A DNA stretch of 64,000 nt from Nigrospora sphaerica. Its lineage: Eukaryota > Ascomycota > Sordariomycetes > Amphisphaeriales > Apiosporaceae. The notes under the pieces are model-generated. The model ran no database searches and was not told the DNA's origin. It saw only the letters and a program-made list of their open reading frames with translations. Position numbers and translations under genes: made by a program. Location: positions 186,001 through 250,000 of the forward strand of contig JAGVVL010000022.1 in assembly GCA_018287875.1 (NCBI GenBank), read 5' to 3'. The first letter of the stretch is position 1. The number at the start of each line of letters is the position of its first letter. Below are positions 53,837-64,000 of this stretch, piece after piece.

Positions 53837-54849
53837 CCAGTCCATGATAAGCCCAAGGCCCAAAAATATTGTAATAACGCGACGATCGATACTTCGGACT
53901 TGGAAAAGACGGGTGACGGGTTGATCGCCTGTTCCTACGCGCCTTATTCTTTATTCCCGTCCCTGATTAAATTAACTTCTAGATTTACGTGCAGCTACCA
54001 TCTCCCTCGTCATTGGTCCGGTGCCATCTCCGAACTAGCGACACAGAAACTGAAAGTACCAGGTCGCCCCAGTAGCGAGTGATGACGGAAAAACCACCGT
54101 CACCATCAACTAGTCTCGAACGCTCAAACCTTAGCCTGAGGCTGCAATCGGTCATTTCGTGAATCTACATTCTGAATCCCTGTGCCCATCCAAGTAATCC
54201 TGTCAGCCAGGGCCCTACCAGACTCACTGCACATCAGTCGAATCTTCAGACGGTGACGATCCTCCAGCAGTAGCAGCAGCATCAGCCTTCGTATGATTAC
54301 AATAGGAAAAATATGGATCCAGACACCTTGCACAAGGTTTGGAATCCGCATGTATTTAGCTGCCAGAACTGCCAGAAAAGGGTAGGTTCTGCAGCACCAT
54401 AGTTACCAGCTATTGCCAACTGTAGTAGCGTAGTACATGTGGTTTAGGAACGGTAGATACGTACTGGTACCCTCCATTGAGACCCTTTCTCCAAGATAGC
54501 GGCATAGTGATATCAACACTCATATCCCCCACGTTATAGCCACGTACGCTTTAGAACCATTGTATGATGACTATTTCTGTAGCGGTAATCGTATGAAAAC
54601 TACGCACGACCAGGCCATCATAATTGGATTATGGGTCATCACTCGCAGCGCCTCTCGTCGCATGATCTTAATTATAAAATGCGTATGCAGCATTGGCAAG
54701 CAGTATCTGTAACATCTGTAGATTAACATAACTGCTCACATCTATACTCGCTCCTATCCTATATCCCTGTCTCGCTACTACCATCACCGCAACTGCCCTA
54801 GACCCCTCATTACCCACCCAGCGCCACGTCTGCCCTCGGTAACGGCGCC
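53837..54849. other. Stretch without a supported gene
   Basis: No coding region supported. The last 100 bases should contain the promoter of the DUF3659 gene. Confidence 0.35.
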
Positions 54850-56835
54850 ATGTCAAAGAATAAGGAAACACCCAAGAAGGCCGAGCAGCAGTATAATATA
54901 GGAGAAAAACTGCGGTCCATACCGGACTGTAACGAACGCTATACCTAAGTACTGCGTGACGTAGGGTTTGTACAATCAGAGACAGAGAGCGTCTGTCTAG
55001 CTTGAACACTGGTCGTAGGGTAACTGATAACTGAGGGTGCTTAACTGGTCTGAACTTCACAATAGGTCGTTAGGAGGTTACTCCCATCTATAGGTAAGAT
55101 AGATGCTTAGATTGATCACTGAGGTAATGACTGTCTGACTAGGAAATCCTTCCAACTTATATACTAAATCATTCCCTCATTGATACCGTGGATATGTTGG
55201 ATAGCTGGCGATCCTACATATCCACCCCTGTGGATAGCTTGGATAGCTTGCGATCCTCATATCCATCACGTGACATCCTGTCCCCATTAGGAAGTCTTTC
55301 TGTTCCTAGCAATGTTTCCCTTGCCTGGGTAGTGTTCCATTGTAACCTTCCTCTGTTGATAGTTTCCTTTGTGGCTGGAGAGGTCCCTGGTGACTGGTGC
55401 AGTGCTCAGCCACCTTTCTTGGCTTGGATCTTTTGGGGTCGTAACACGGACGAGTCCACTTTAAAGATGGGCGGCCACGTTGACGATTCCGGCACGTCTA
55501 CTAACGGGAGCGAGGGCGATGCGATGTTAGCTGCGGGCTATATCAATGAAAAGGGCGCAGTAATTGACAATGAGAGCAACTCCATTGGCCGCGTAACCGA
55601 TGGCGAGGCTAAGAGTTTTGTTGGATTTATCGTCACCCAAGAGGGCGACGTGCTGAACCACCAGGGCGACACAGTCGGCAAGGCCGAACCACTCGAGGAC
55701 ATGGCCACCGAAATTGGTTACTACACGACCACCGCCGAAAGTGCAGCTGTTGATACAGACGACCAGGCCGGCACAGTTGAGGGTGCTGAGGGCAAGGTTG
55801 ACGACGAATTGCCCCATATTACCAATCTCTTCACTCCTGTCGCCGGTAAATTTTTGGCTATTTTTGAGGGCTTCTTCGTTGTGGCTTCTGACGGCCAGGT
55901 TAAGGACCAGAACGGCAAAGTCCTTGGTCGTCTCACTGCTCATAGCGAGATCCAGGGCCTGATCGGGAAGGATATTACGGATATCGACGAGGTGCCTCAC
56001 GTGGGCGAGCAGAAGCTATCTGTCACCTCGAACTTGAGTGGCATAAGCATTGACAGGACCGGCAACAACGTTGATGAGAAGGGTAACCCTATCGGCAAGG
56101 TCAAGGTGCTGCCTGCGGGGATGAAGAATATCGCTCAGCCCTTCGAAGGCTTCCCTAATGCCACCGTCAACGCAGACGGCAAGGTTGTTTTTGACGACCG
56201 GTTGGTCGGTGTGGTCGTCGGTGACGACTGGCAGAAACTGGTCGGCAAAAAGGTTGACATTGATGGCGATATCTTTGACAAGGATGGTAACATGATCGGC
56301 CAGGCCGAGTGCTAGAAGACAGCGGAGAAAGCTTAATCGCATCTTGAATCTATTGACTCCCTGTCTCTATGTGTCAAAGATATGAACAAGATGAACAACG
56401 GCGTTGACTACAACGGCGTGGTTTGAGGCCACATCGTAAAGGGTACACTAAACGACTATGTGGGCAAGAGAATCGGTGGCGAGGGTCTGATTTATAAAAA
56501 TGCTGGCAAGGTTATCAACGAGGCCGGGCCCATCTATGAGGAGGTGTGTGGGGAGATTAGGAGTCTGGTCCATTCTAGAGCTTCCCTGGCGCTTAGGGAG
56601 GCGCTTAGGGAGGCGACAAGGGCGCCGTGATGTACAACAGCGAGCGTGTCGGTACCGTTATCGATGATTCCCTCACAAACTTCAAGGACAAGACAGTTGG
56701 TGCCGACACTGACATCCTTGACAAGTCAGGCAACCTACTCGGACGCGCCCAGCCCTGGGCGGAGGTGGAGCCGAAGTCTGAGCCGGGGGTCGACCACTCC
56801 ACCTGGGCAGGCAAGTGGGTCAAAAAGGCCCAGTA
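54850..56835 (+). pseudogene. DUF3659 (LEA-like) repeat protein, interrupted by a solo LTR
   Basis: ATG 54850 opens 26 codons (MSKNKETPKKAEQQYN, KLRSIPD) up to the LTR. After the LTR and its duplicated CGGAC the same frame resumes as ESTLKMGGHVDD and continues to a stop at 56313-56315. Repeats of the DUF3659 type follow one another, each a short G-x-V-x-D-x-x-G-x-x-(I/L)-G-(R/K)-(V/A) unit (for example DGQVKDQNGKVLGRL and DGDIFDKDGNMIGQAE). Further units continue in broken frames to 56835 (DYVGKRIGGEGLIYKNAG, DTDILDKSGNLLGRAQ). Proteins of this family are long, acidic and repetitive, resemble LEA proteins, and have no proven role. A pogo-like transposon splits the gene at 56835. Confidence 0.7.
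54928..55446 (+). mobile_element. Solo LTR with 5-bp target duplication
   Basis: A 519-bp sequence starts TGTAACG and ends CGTAACA. The five bases CGGAC occur directly on both sides (54923-54927 and 55447-55451). No internal retrotransposon sequence is present, so this is the product of LTR-LTR recombination. Removing it with one CGGAC restores the host reading frame exactly. Confidence 0.8.
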
Positions 56836-58769
56836 AGCTTGGGGGTCCACCAAGGGACCGGCCCATCAAACCGCCACCGGTTTGGTGATAGTTTTAGGTC
56901 TTTCTTTTTTGCTTCACAGCGAATATATTAGCAACCACCCATCGGATTCAATTTGAAAACAAACTCATTAGCATTGCCATCTCTTTCTCTTTCTTCTCAT
57001 ACCTATATCGATGGATGAAGTGCAGCTGGCTGCCGCTCTCCATCAAATCTGCCAAGGAGCATCAATCCGGTCGGTCGCCAGGCTATATAAGGTCTCCAGG
57101 CACTATTTAACATGCCGCTTTGAAAGCACACCTATTAAAAGAAGCGCTCAGAAGCATTGTCAAACCCTCAGTGAGGATCAGGAGTTCTGGCTGGTCCAGT
57201 GGGTGTTGCTCCAGGCCAGACATGGCTGGGCTCCTCAGCATAACCGTTTTCGTCTCTTCGCCCAGTCAATCATCCACCAGTCTGGAAGCAACCACATCAT
57301 CGGAGATAGGTGGTATCGACGTTTCTTTAAGCGCTGGCCGCAGTTGAAGACCATGGTGTCTATTTGGATTGATTTTCAACTCGTGAACGGAGCCTCACGT
57401 GAGAATATTGAGGAGTTCTTCTCAAGGTTACGTGAGGACCGCCTCTCCAAAGTTCCTTCTGAACACACCTGGAACTTCGACGAGGTTGGAGCTCAGATTG
57501 GGCTTGAAGACTGTCCCTTCGCCATAGGACCCTCTGCTCTTAAGGAGATCTTCACTTTGGATACCACGAGAGGCGAGTGGACGACTTCTCTGGAGGCTGT
57601 CTCTGCTGCTGGCCGAGCCCTGCCTCCCTTGGTGATCTTCAAGGGAAAAAAGGTCCAGCAGCAATGTTTCAAGACGCAGCCAGCCGAAAAGGACTTCGCA
57701 GACTGGCAATTCGAGGCCTCACAGGCTGGGTGGACCTCCGATTCAATTGCGCTGCGCTGGCTGAGACAGATCTTCCTGCCTCTAACCGCTCCAGAGGATA
57801 CTGAACAGTGACGACACCTCATCCTCGATGGTCACGCAAGCCACAGCACTGATGACTTCATGATGGCCTGTTTGGAGGCCAAGGTCTGGCTGAACTTCCT
57901 TCCGGCACACACCTCACAGGTCTTCCAGCCTCTGGACCTTGGTCCCTTCAGTGTATTGAAACGCGCGTACCGGAAGCACCTCCGCCAGGCCTGCGCATCC
58001 AGCTTGACGATGGCTCCAAAGAAGCCGGAGTTTCTGGAGTCTTGGAACTTGGCTCGGAAGGAGGCTATAACCCCAGGCCATATTGCCACAGGCTGGAAAG
58101 CGACCGGTATCTATCCAAGGGATCCCTTGAAGCCTCTTAATAGCCGACTAGCAAGGCAAAGAGAGCAGGACGGACCAGAGGGGGCAACTTGGAGCGTTCC
58201 GCACCCAACAGAGGACCCCCTGCTATCAGAGACCTCTGCTATGGCTGTTACAACGCCAAAGTCATCAAGACAGGTCCATGATATCTATCAAGAACTGTTT
58301 GTGGTTGATACAGTGTACAACAACGCTACTCTGCGCCAGGTGTTCCGGAAGACTGGCAAGGCCTTGGACCAAGCAACCGCAGAGATCTCCAGCCTCAAGC
58401 ACGAACGAGACCAATTAGCTGCAGCGCTGGATCGCCAGAAGCCTCAGAAGCACCAAAAGGTCCAACCAACTGCTCAGGGCCGGTTCGTGACCATTTTGGA
58501 CGTCCTCAAAGTCAAGGCAGAGATAGCGACCTCTGGCAGTGAAGGGGCTACGGTCACTACGCGTTCTCCATCGATTGAGACAGAAAGTTCGGGAGAAGAA
58601 AGTGATTCCACTATAGAGGAGGTGTTCACGGTCTCTTGAGACTAATCTATTTGTCTATATCTATTGTGGTTGTTGAGATAATTCAATTAATTTGTTTTGT
58701 TGTCACATCGTGAAGTCTTTGAAACTGGTGGCGGTTTGATGGGCCGGTCCCTTGGTGGACCCCCAAGCT
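56836..58769 (+). mobile_element. Pogo-like DNA transposon with TA target duplication, inside DUF3659
   Basis: The 1934-bp element has inverted ends of about 45 bp beginning AGCTTGGGGGTCCACC. TA at 56834-56835 and 58770-58771 is the target duplication. DUF3659 sequence lies on both sides. The transposase gene inside has one stop. Confidence 0.85.
57011..58639 (+). pseudogene. Pogo-like transposase, one in-frame stop
   Basis: A single frame of 542 codons from ATG 57011 to the stop at 58639 is interrupted only by TGA at 57809-57811. An N-terminal helix-turn-helix (GASIRSVARLYKVSRHYL) and a CENP-B-like domain precede the DDE core: WNFDEVGAQIG, LILDGHASHST and QVFQPLDLGPFSVLKRAY. The stop lies just before the second catalytic motif, so the truncated product is inactive. 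The C-terminus has a coiled coil (EISSLKHERDQLAAALD) and an acidic Ser-rich tail. The stop may be CGA to TGA. It differs from the 26.5-kb transposase in sequence and in terminal repeats, so it is another family. Confidence 0.8.
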
Positions 58770-58771
58770 TA

Positions 58772-59006
58772 ATGTCTGCGACAGGCACGGTGACATCTTC
58801 GGCCGCGTATTCGGTGATGTGATGAACCGACTCATTAACACAATGTGCGACAGGGTGGCGACGTTGGCAAGGCCAAGACCATCCCAGATGCTAGGCGTGA
58901 GGACATTAAGGGGGGCCCTGTTACCAAGGAAGGCCCACTGCCAGGGGTTTTTCCATTGGCACTCGCCTGAGTGGACCCGTTCCGGACAGGCAACCGCGGG
59001 CTGATT
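58772..59006 (+). pseudogene. 3' part of the split DUF3659 gene
   Basis: Directly after the transposon, NVCDRHGDIFGRVFGDV resumes a DUF3659 unit. Decayed sequence follows that still aligns with the paralogue at 51.7-51.9 kb. It needs a frame change relative to the 56.8-kb side. Confidence 0.6.
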
Positions 59007-59448
59007 CGTTAATAAGAGCCAAGCGGGTTGTCCAACTAAAGCGAAGTATCCAAGAACGGATAGCTACGGTTTGCGGAGAATTTGCGGCTAATAAGCATGG
59101 TCGTTTTCAGCGAAACTCACACGCCACCTAGACCCCAGTAAACCGATGCCTGGGACTCAAAATCTTTTCTCCACGTACCCATGCCCAAGTCATTGGTTCA
59201 GGTGTCATGGCCGACAACACTACATCTCTTTAGGTGATACTTTTCGGGTTAGAATCCTTTTATTATTATTATTGTTCTTACACCTAGCGACCTATCTAGG
59301 CCATGAGGACCCCCTGCGCATCTTAGCCTAGGAAAACCGTTCCGGGCTGACGTCCGGCCGGGTGAAAAACCTAGGTTCCGCTGCGTCGCACCGCTTCTAT
59401 CTGCTCTTTGACCTGCCATACCGAGATCGGGCTCGGCGCGCCCGCTTC

Positions 59449-62400
59449 CTAGCTGATGAGTTGATTCGCCAGCTGGAACATGTCCAGCCTGCCCGAGCGG
59501 AGTAGCCATCTCGCGATAATTCCTGCTTTTCTGGGGGTGTCGAGCATCCTGTCCGTGTTTACCGGTCCTCCTAGAGCTTGGACGAGATGCTCTCGTCTTT
59601 CTCTTTCCCGTGGGCAGAAAACGAGGATATGCCGGACGGTCTCCCTACCCTGACCGCAGTCACACCATGGGCTGTCGAAGCCTGGAACCCTGCGCTTAAA
59701 AAGGAAGTCTCGCAGCCCAGTCTTGCCGGTCCTCGCTTGGACGAGGGTCGAGCTCTCTGCCTTGTGAAGTCCTTTATGGAGCTTAAGGACGTACTTATCT
59801 GGCGGCACCTTGGTTGCTGCCGGGGCTCGTACTGTTCGGTTTTTCTGTGTCTGTTGCCATCTCTGGAGCCAGTCTCTCTCCTCAGCCTTATGTGCTGAGT
59901 CTCCAGCTAGCCATTCGTCTAGCCACCTCTTGCGATCGAGAGCGTCGGGGCCTTTTGGTCTGCGCCGGCGAGTCGGTCTTGTTAGAATCCATCTGGCTGC
60001 GTTGTCGCATCTTACTTGGATAAGCGAGCGATGCGTGGCTGTTGGAACCTCTCTTCCGAAGCCGCCACTCTTTTGTTAAGCCATACGTCTAAGGGCGATA
60101 CGTAGGCTTCTGTTTCTAGTGTCGTGGCTGCTGTCGCCTTGAAGGCCCCCGTGACCTTACGGAGGCACTCGGTCTGAATGTCACCTAGTGTCTTAGCCCT
60201 GCTTTTCGGAATATGATGGTGCCATTCTGAGGCTCCGTAGCCTATAGCAGACCGTACGGCGGCTGTGTAGACTTGGCGGGCTCGCTGGAGGGACGCGCCC
60301 CATGTCGAGCAGGCTATCCGGTCTAGGGCATAGACCTGCGTCGCCATCTTCTTCGATATCGACTGGATATGGACGTCCCAGCGGAGACGTCTATCCACCT
60401 GGATGCCAAGGACGCGGCAGGAGTCTTCTGGTTCGATTTCGTGACCTTCTAAGGCTATCTTCGTGTCCGGACCTTTCCGTCTTCGAGAGAAGTGGACTAG
60501 GTGATATTTCTGGACTGCGAAAGTCATGCCGTGGCTGACTGCCCATTCTTTGCAGACCCTGTGAGCGGCTTCTAACCGCTTGCAGGTCTGCTCTGGGTTT
60601 AAACCGAAGCCCGCGAGGTTCGTGTCGTCTACGAAGGCTATAGTAGCTATTCCTGGTACGGCGCGGAGAGCCTTATAGAGACCGGCTGTATAAAGGCAGA
60701 AGAGGATAGGCGATAGGGGTGAGCCCTGCGGGACGCCTGCCGGGACTGGGATCTCGTCCGATTCCTGGCCGTCGAAGAATAGCGTCGTGGACCGGTTAGA
60801 TAGGAAGCTTCGGATCCAGCTGATAGTCCATATAGGGACCCTCAGCGATCGCAGGTTAGCGAGGAGCCTTCCATGGTCGACGGAGTCGAAAGCGCCTGAG
60901 ATGTCCAGCGATAGAAGGGTTGCTGCGCCCCCATGCTTCCAGGCTGTACGGACCAGGTCCGTTAGCAGCCGTAGGGCCGTTTCCGTAGAGCGGCCCTTTC
61001 GGTTCCCCATCTGTTCGTCTGGGAGCAGCCCGTTCTCCTCGGCGAAGCTAGCTAGCCGTTGCGCTAGCAGGCTCTCGATTACCTTCCCTATGGTGTTAAG
61101 TAGGGCGATAGGTCTCCATCCGCCGGCTTGGTGGTACTCGTTTAGCTGCTTTCCTGGTCTCCGGAGGACAACGGTCACTGCTTTGCGGAACGCTGTTGGG
61201 TAGTATCCCATACGCCAGCACGCTTCCGCTAGGGAGGCCAAGGCCTGGAAGAGGGGCTTTCCTAGGCGTTTAAGAAATCCGTTCGGAAGCTGGTCTGGCC
61301 CAGGCGCCTTCCACTGGCCTGCTTTAGTGAGGACGTCTTGGATTCTTCTGCTGTCACCTTGCTGTCCATATCGAGAGGCGCTGCGAGCCGGTTCGTTGTT
61401 CGGAAGCCGGTGTACATAGCCTTAGGGAGGGGATAGAACCTCTCTCGGAAGGCCTCTGTTTTCTCCTTATGGGTCGTTGCCTCGCCACGCGGTGTATAGA
61501 GCGTAGGGACTGCTGGGGGTAACGGCGGTGCTACTCCTTCCGTTCTTGCCCATCTCGTAATATTCCAGACGCCAGCTGGCTGGCTAGACGCCTCGTGGAG
61601 CACATGTCTCCAGGACGCCGTCTTGGCTTCTCGGATCGTTTTCTTTTTCGCAAGGGATGCTTGCCGAAGGGCTCGCCAGGCTGCGTCAGTCCTGTCGGAT
61701 AGCCATGCTCGCTGGGCTCCTCTCTCCTCCTTTATAGCTCTTCTTGTGTCGTGGTTCCACCAGGCCTTGCCTCTCCCCTTAGAGTGGCGGAGGGGGGCAA
61801 CCAGGTCGGCTATTCGAGTTAGCTCCTTAGTTAACGTCTCGGTGTAGCTATCGATTTCTTCTGGTGTCTCGAGTCGCCCTGGCTGTGGTAGGTGTGCCGC
61901 TTCTGCTTTTGCCTGGTTATAGTCAGCTGTTTTCCAGCTGCGTCGTGGCCTGTCTTGGCGGTCTATACGAGATCCAGCCACGCGTATCACCTGGGGGAGG
62001 TGATCGGATCCTGCGTATGGTGCGTATCCGTCATAGGCGACCCGGAGATCGTCTGTGGCCCAGGCTAGGTCGATCGTAGAGTCTGCGCATCCTTTTCGTG
62101 TTCATGTCGGTGTTCCAGGCGGTGTGATCAGCTGGAGTCTCCAGGATTCTGCTAGCTGGAGCAGCTTGTCAGCTGCCCTATGGGGTCGGACGTTGTATCC
62201 TCCCCAGACGGGGTGGTGGACGTTGAAGTCTCCCACGAGGACTGTTCGTCTTGGCTGGGGTTCGTCATGGAGGGCTTCGATAGCTGGCAGGTCCGATCTG
62301 CTGGTGGACCCAGGGGGAGGCGAGTATATGCAGACAACCGTTATGGGACCATCTGGTAGTTGGATTGTAATACGACACCTATCTGGCTGCGCCTCGTATG

Positions 62401-62635
62401 TCCACTGCGCTAGGGTGTACTTCTTGTTAATGTAGATGCATGCCCTACCTCCCTCGATCGCGTAAAGTAGGTGGTACGGAGAGGATCTCGGGCAGTAGGT
62501 GGTCGGCATATGTGGGTTTCGCCAGGGCTCTTGGATAGCCAGGACGTCGTACTCTTCGGAGATGGCATCGACTGCCGGGATCTGTGCTTTCTTGCTTTTC
62601 TGCGTGTTCCAGTGTAGGATCCTTAGCGCTATCAT
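59449..62635 (-). pseudogene. LINE copy 2 ORF2, several lesions
   Basis: ORF2 starts at 62635 (MIALRILHWNTQ). A TGA replaces Trp after TPPGTPT (ORF end 62102). A one-base deletion occurs near 61338 compared with copy 1, and another near 60025. The RT box reads IAFVDD instead of IAFADD, changing the residue before the catalytic pair. The zinc site CDCGQGRETVRHILVFC is kept in the last frame (59808-59449). The protein cannot be made intact. Confidence 0.8.
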
Positions 62636-63817
62636 GGTCGAGCGTGGATGCTGTTTAGCGTTGACTCCGGTGTTTCGATGTCCATGTCGTCTATCTCTTC
62701 GTTGGTTCTGCTGCGGGCTCTGCCAGTGCTTCTAGTACGGCAGCTGGTTGCTCGACGCTTCCGCGGCTGTACTGTCTGCCAGTCCTCGGATGTTGGCTTA
62801 GGGGGTTCTTGCGAGGGCAGTGAGAATCCCTTCGGTCTCGTGAAATAAGCAGCCTTAGCGATCTGGACCTGCTCTTGGCGGACTGGACACTCCTTAGACC
62901 ACGCAGTGTGTGGTCCTCGGCAATGGATAGTAGCCATACTGCCAAATAAGGCCGTCTCGGCATAGCTGTTCCGCTTGTTGAACCGTGGGTACTGCAATAT
63001 ATAGGGCCGTGACCGTCCTGGACGAGGTCTTAGCGTTGCGAGGGAGCTTGGCCTCTAGGACGTCGATAGGGCCGCCGGGCTGGTTCCGGAGTTGGACTCC
63101 TAGCTGCCCTTGGTTCGTCTCTATGGCCTCCTTGTTGATGCCATGGGCCACCACCAGGATCTTTCTCTTCTGGATAGAGGCGTTCTCTCCGAAGGCCTCG
63201 GTGGTCCAGGCCCGGTCGGTTTCCAGCTGTCGCTTCTCTTCTGCTGTCTTGCAGGTAATAGCACAGTCTCCGCTAGGAAGCTTCCGTGCGGCTATTACTG
63301 TTTCTCTGCCTGTTGCTGCGTTAACTTTCCGCACGATTTCTTCGTAGGTGCGGCCTTCAGTTCCTGCGGCCTTAACCGTTACCTCCCGTTCGTGTCGAGG
63401 AGGCAGAGTCTTGGCTACCTGGGGGGCCCTGGGTGCCGGGGCGGCGGTAAGGGCAGTAGCGGCTGCAGCGTACGTCTTAGGAGCTTTTATTTCCTTATAG
63501 ATAGCTTGCAGCGTGCTCTCGATAGTATTGATACGTCTTTCGACGCTGGGCTGGTTGTCCGATTCCTGGGCCGCCGTCTCTAGGACCGGAATGGCGGCTT
63601 GAACCGCTGCGGCTAAGGCCGCAATGTTGACTTCACCAGCTAGGAAGCGTTTGAAGTCGTCTATAGTGCTGCGTATATCCTCTGGACTGCGTCCAGGTGC
63701 TGTAATGCTGTCTGGCGATGGTGTTCTTGAGTCCGGAGGTGACGGCTCGGGGGGTGGGGCGGGCCTATGGCGGCTCTCACCACCCGCGCTTTGCCTCGAA
63801 GGTGGTGGATCGACCAT
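62632..63817 (-). pseudogene. LINE copy 2 ORF1, with deletion of two zinc knuckles
   Basis: The frame from 63817 follows copy 1 ORF1 to IWQYGYYP, then jumps at about 62922 into the third knuckle region in another frame. About 195 bp present in copy 1 (46272-46466) are missing, removing knuckles 1 and 2. Short GCA.TGG repeats at the edges suggest a slippage or microhomology deletion. The tail (PRKRRATSCRTRSTG) remains readable to the stop at 62632, which overlaps the ORF2 start as in copy 1. Confidence 0.8.
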
Positions 63818-64000
63818 TTCTAGGCTAAATGAAGCCCAAGGAACAGTTTCCGAGCTATCCGGTAGCTTAAAGAGTCGTGGTTTTGAAGTTATCGCTGTGT
63901 GGGGTCGGTTTCGAAAAAGTTTTTTCGCGGTGGTTAGAATCCTTTAAATCTTAGAAGCTCTTGATGAATTGTCGTTTCTCGAATCGTGATCTAGGAAGCA

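Larger units (their letters stand above)
59261..63931 (-). mobile_element. Tad1/CgT1-like LINE, copy 2, decayed, with 14-bp target duplication
   Basis: GGTTAGAATCCTTT occurs at 59247-59260 and 63932-63945, flanking the element as a target duplication. On the minus strand the 3' end carries a small stem (CCTAG...CTAGG) and an AAT-repeat tail. The 5' end extends 23 bp beyond the sequence shared with copy 1. Both ORFs are broken. It is thus a full-length insertion that has since decayed. Confidence 0.85.

Noticed and set aside
55188..55451. ATG at 55188 as the natural start of the DUF3659 protein
   Set aside because: This part is inside a solo LTR with a target duplication; the original start is ATG 54850.
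20926..63931. Strong repeat-induced point mutation of the LINEs
   Set aside because: The copies are not AT-shifted and the visible stops do not consistently fit CpA to TpA.

Overview
The window looks like an accessory, transposon-rich chromosomal segment of a filamentous ascomycete (Pezizomycotina, most likely a Sordariomycete). The evidence is short GT-AG introns with CTAAC-type branch points, Zn2Cys6 regulators, a DUF3659 (LEA-like) protein, an ELO elongase, a cytochrome P450 fragment, and fungal transposon families: a Tad1/CgT1-like LINE, a Ty1/copia element and two Fot1/pogo-type DNA elements. I see no tRNA, rRNA, CRISPR or bacterial feature.

Layout. 0-10.6 kb: a partial gene at the left edge, a double-chromodomain protein, a kinase-like protein with a nuclease-like middle region, fragments of a MADS-like family, and a multi-exon coiled-coil gene. 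Most carry frameshifts. 10.6-12.6 kb: an unclassified GAAGCA-rich dispersed repeat, found again at 35.0-36.4 kb and, inverted, at 52.8 kb. 14.8-20.2 kb: two Zn2Cys6 genes, one frameshifted and one short with three exons. 20.9-22.9 kb: a degraded LINE. 24.2-24.9 kb: a small STF2-like gene whose start codon is split by an intron. 25.1-28.4 kb: a dead Fot1-like copy beside an intact one. 29.3-34.0 kb: two healthy housekeeping-type genes, an ELO elongase and an alpha/beta hydrolase. 36.7-47.4 kb: a copia element with identical LTRs fused directly to a nearly intact LINE, which truncates a P450 gene. 49.6-51.1 kb: an unrecognised conserved-looking gene. 51.7-52.1 kb and 54.8-59.0 kb: two DUF3659 copies, the second split by a solo LTR and by a pogo-like transposon. 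59.3-63.9 kb: a second, decayed LINE with a target-site duplication.

Two themes matter. First, many coding regions are broken by single-base shifts, nearly all in the direction of one missing base and mostly at short homopolymers. This is either decay or residual assembly error, and it decides whether several genes here are alive. Second, the element layers can be ordered: solo LTR and pogo element into DUF3659, LINE into P450, copia next to LINE. The best candidates for new biology are the kinase-like/nuclease-like fusion, a canonical CCCAAAA -1 slippery site at the copia gag-pol junction, and the unclassified triplicated repeat.
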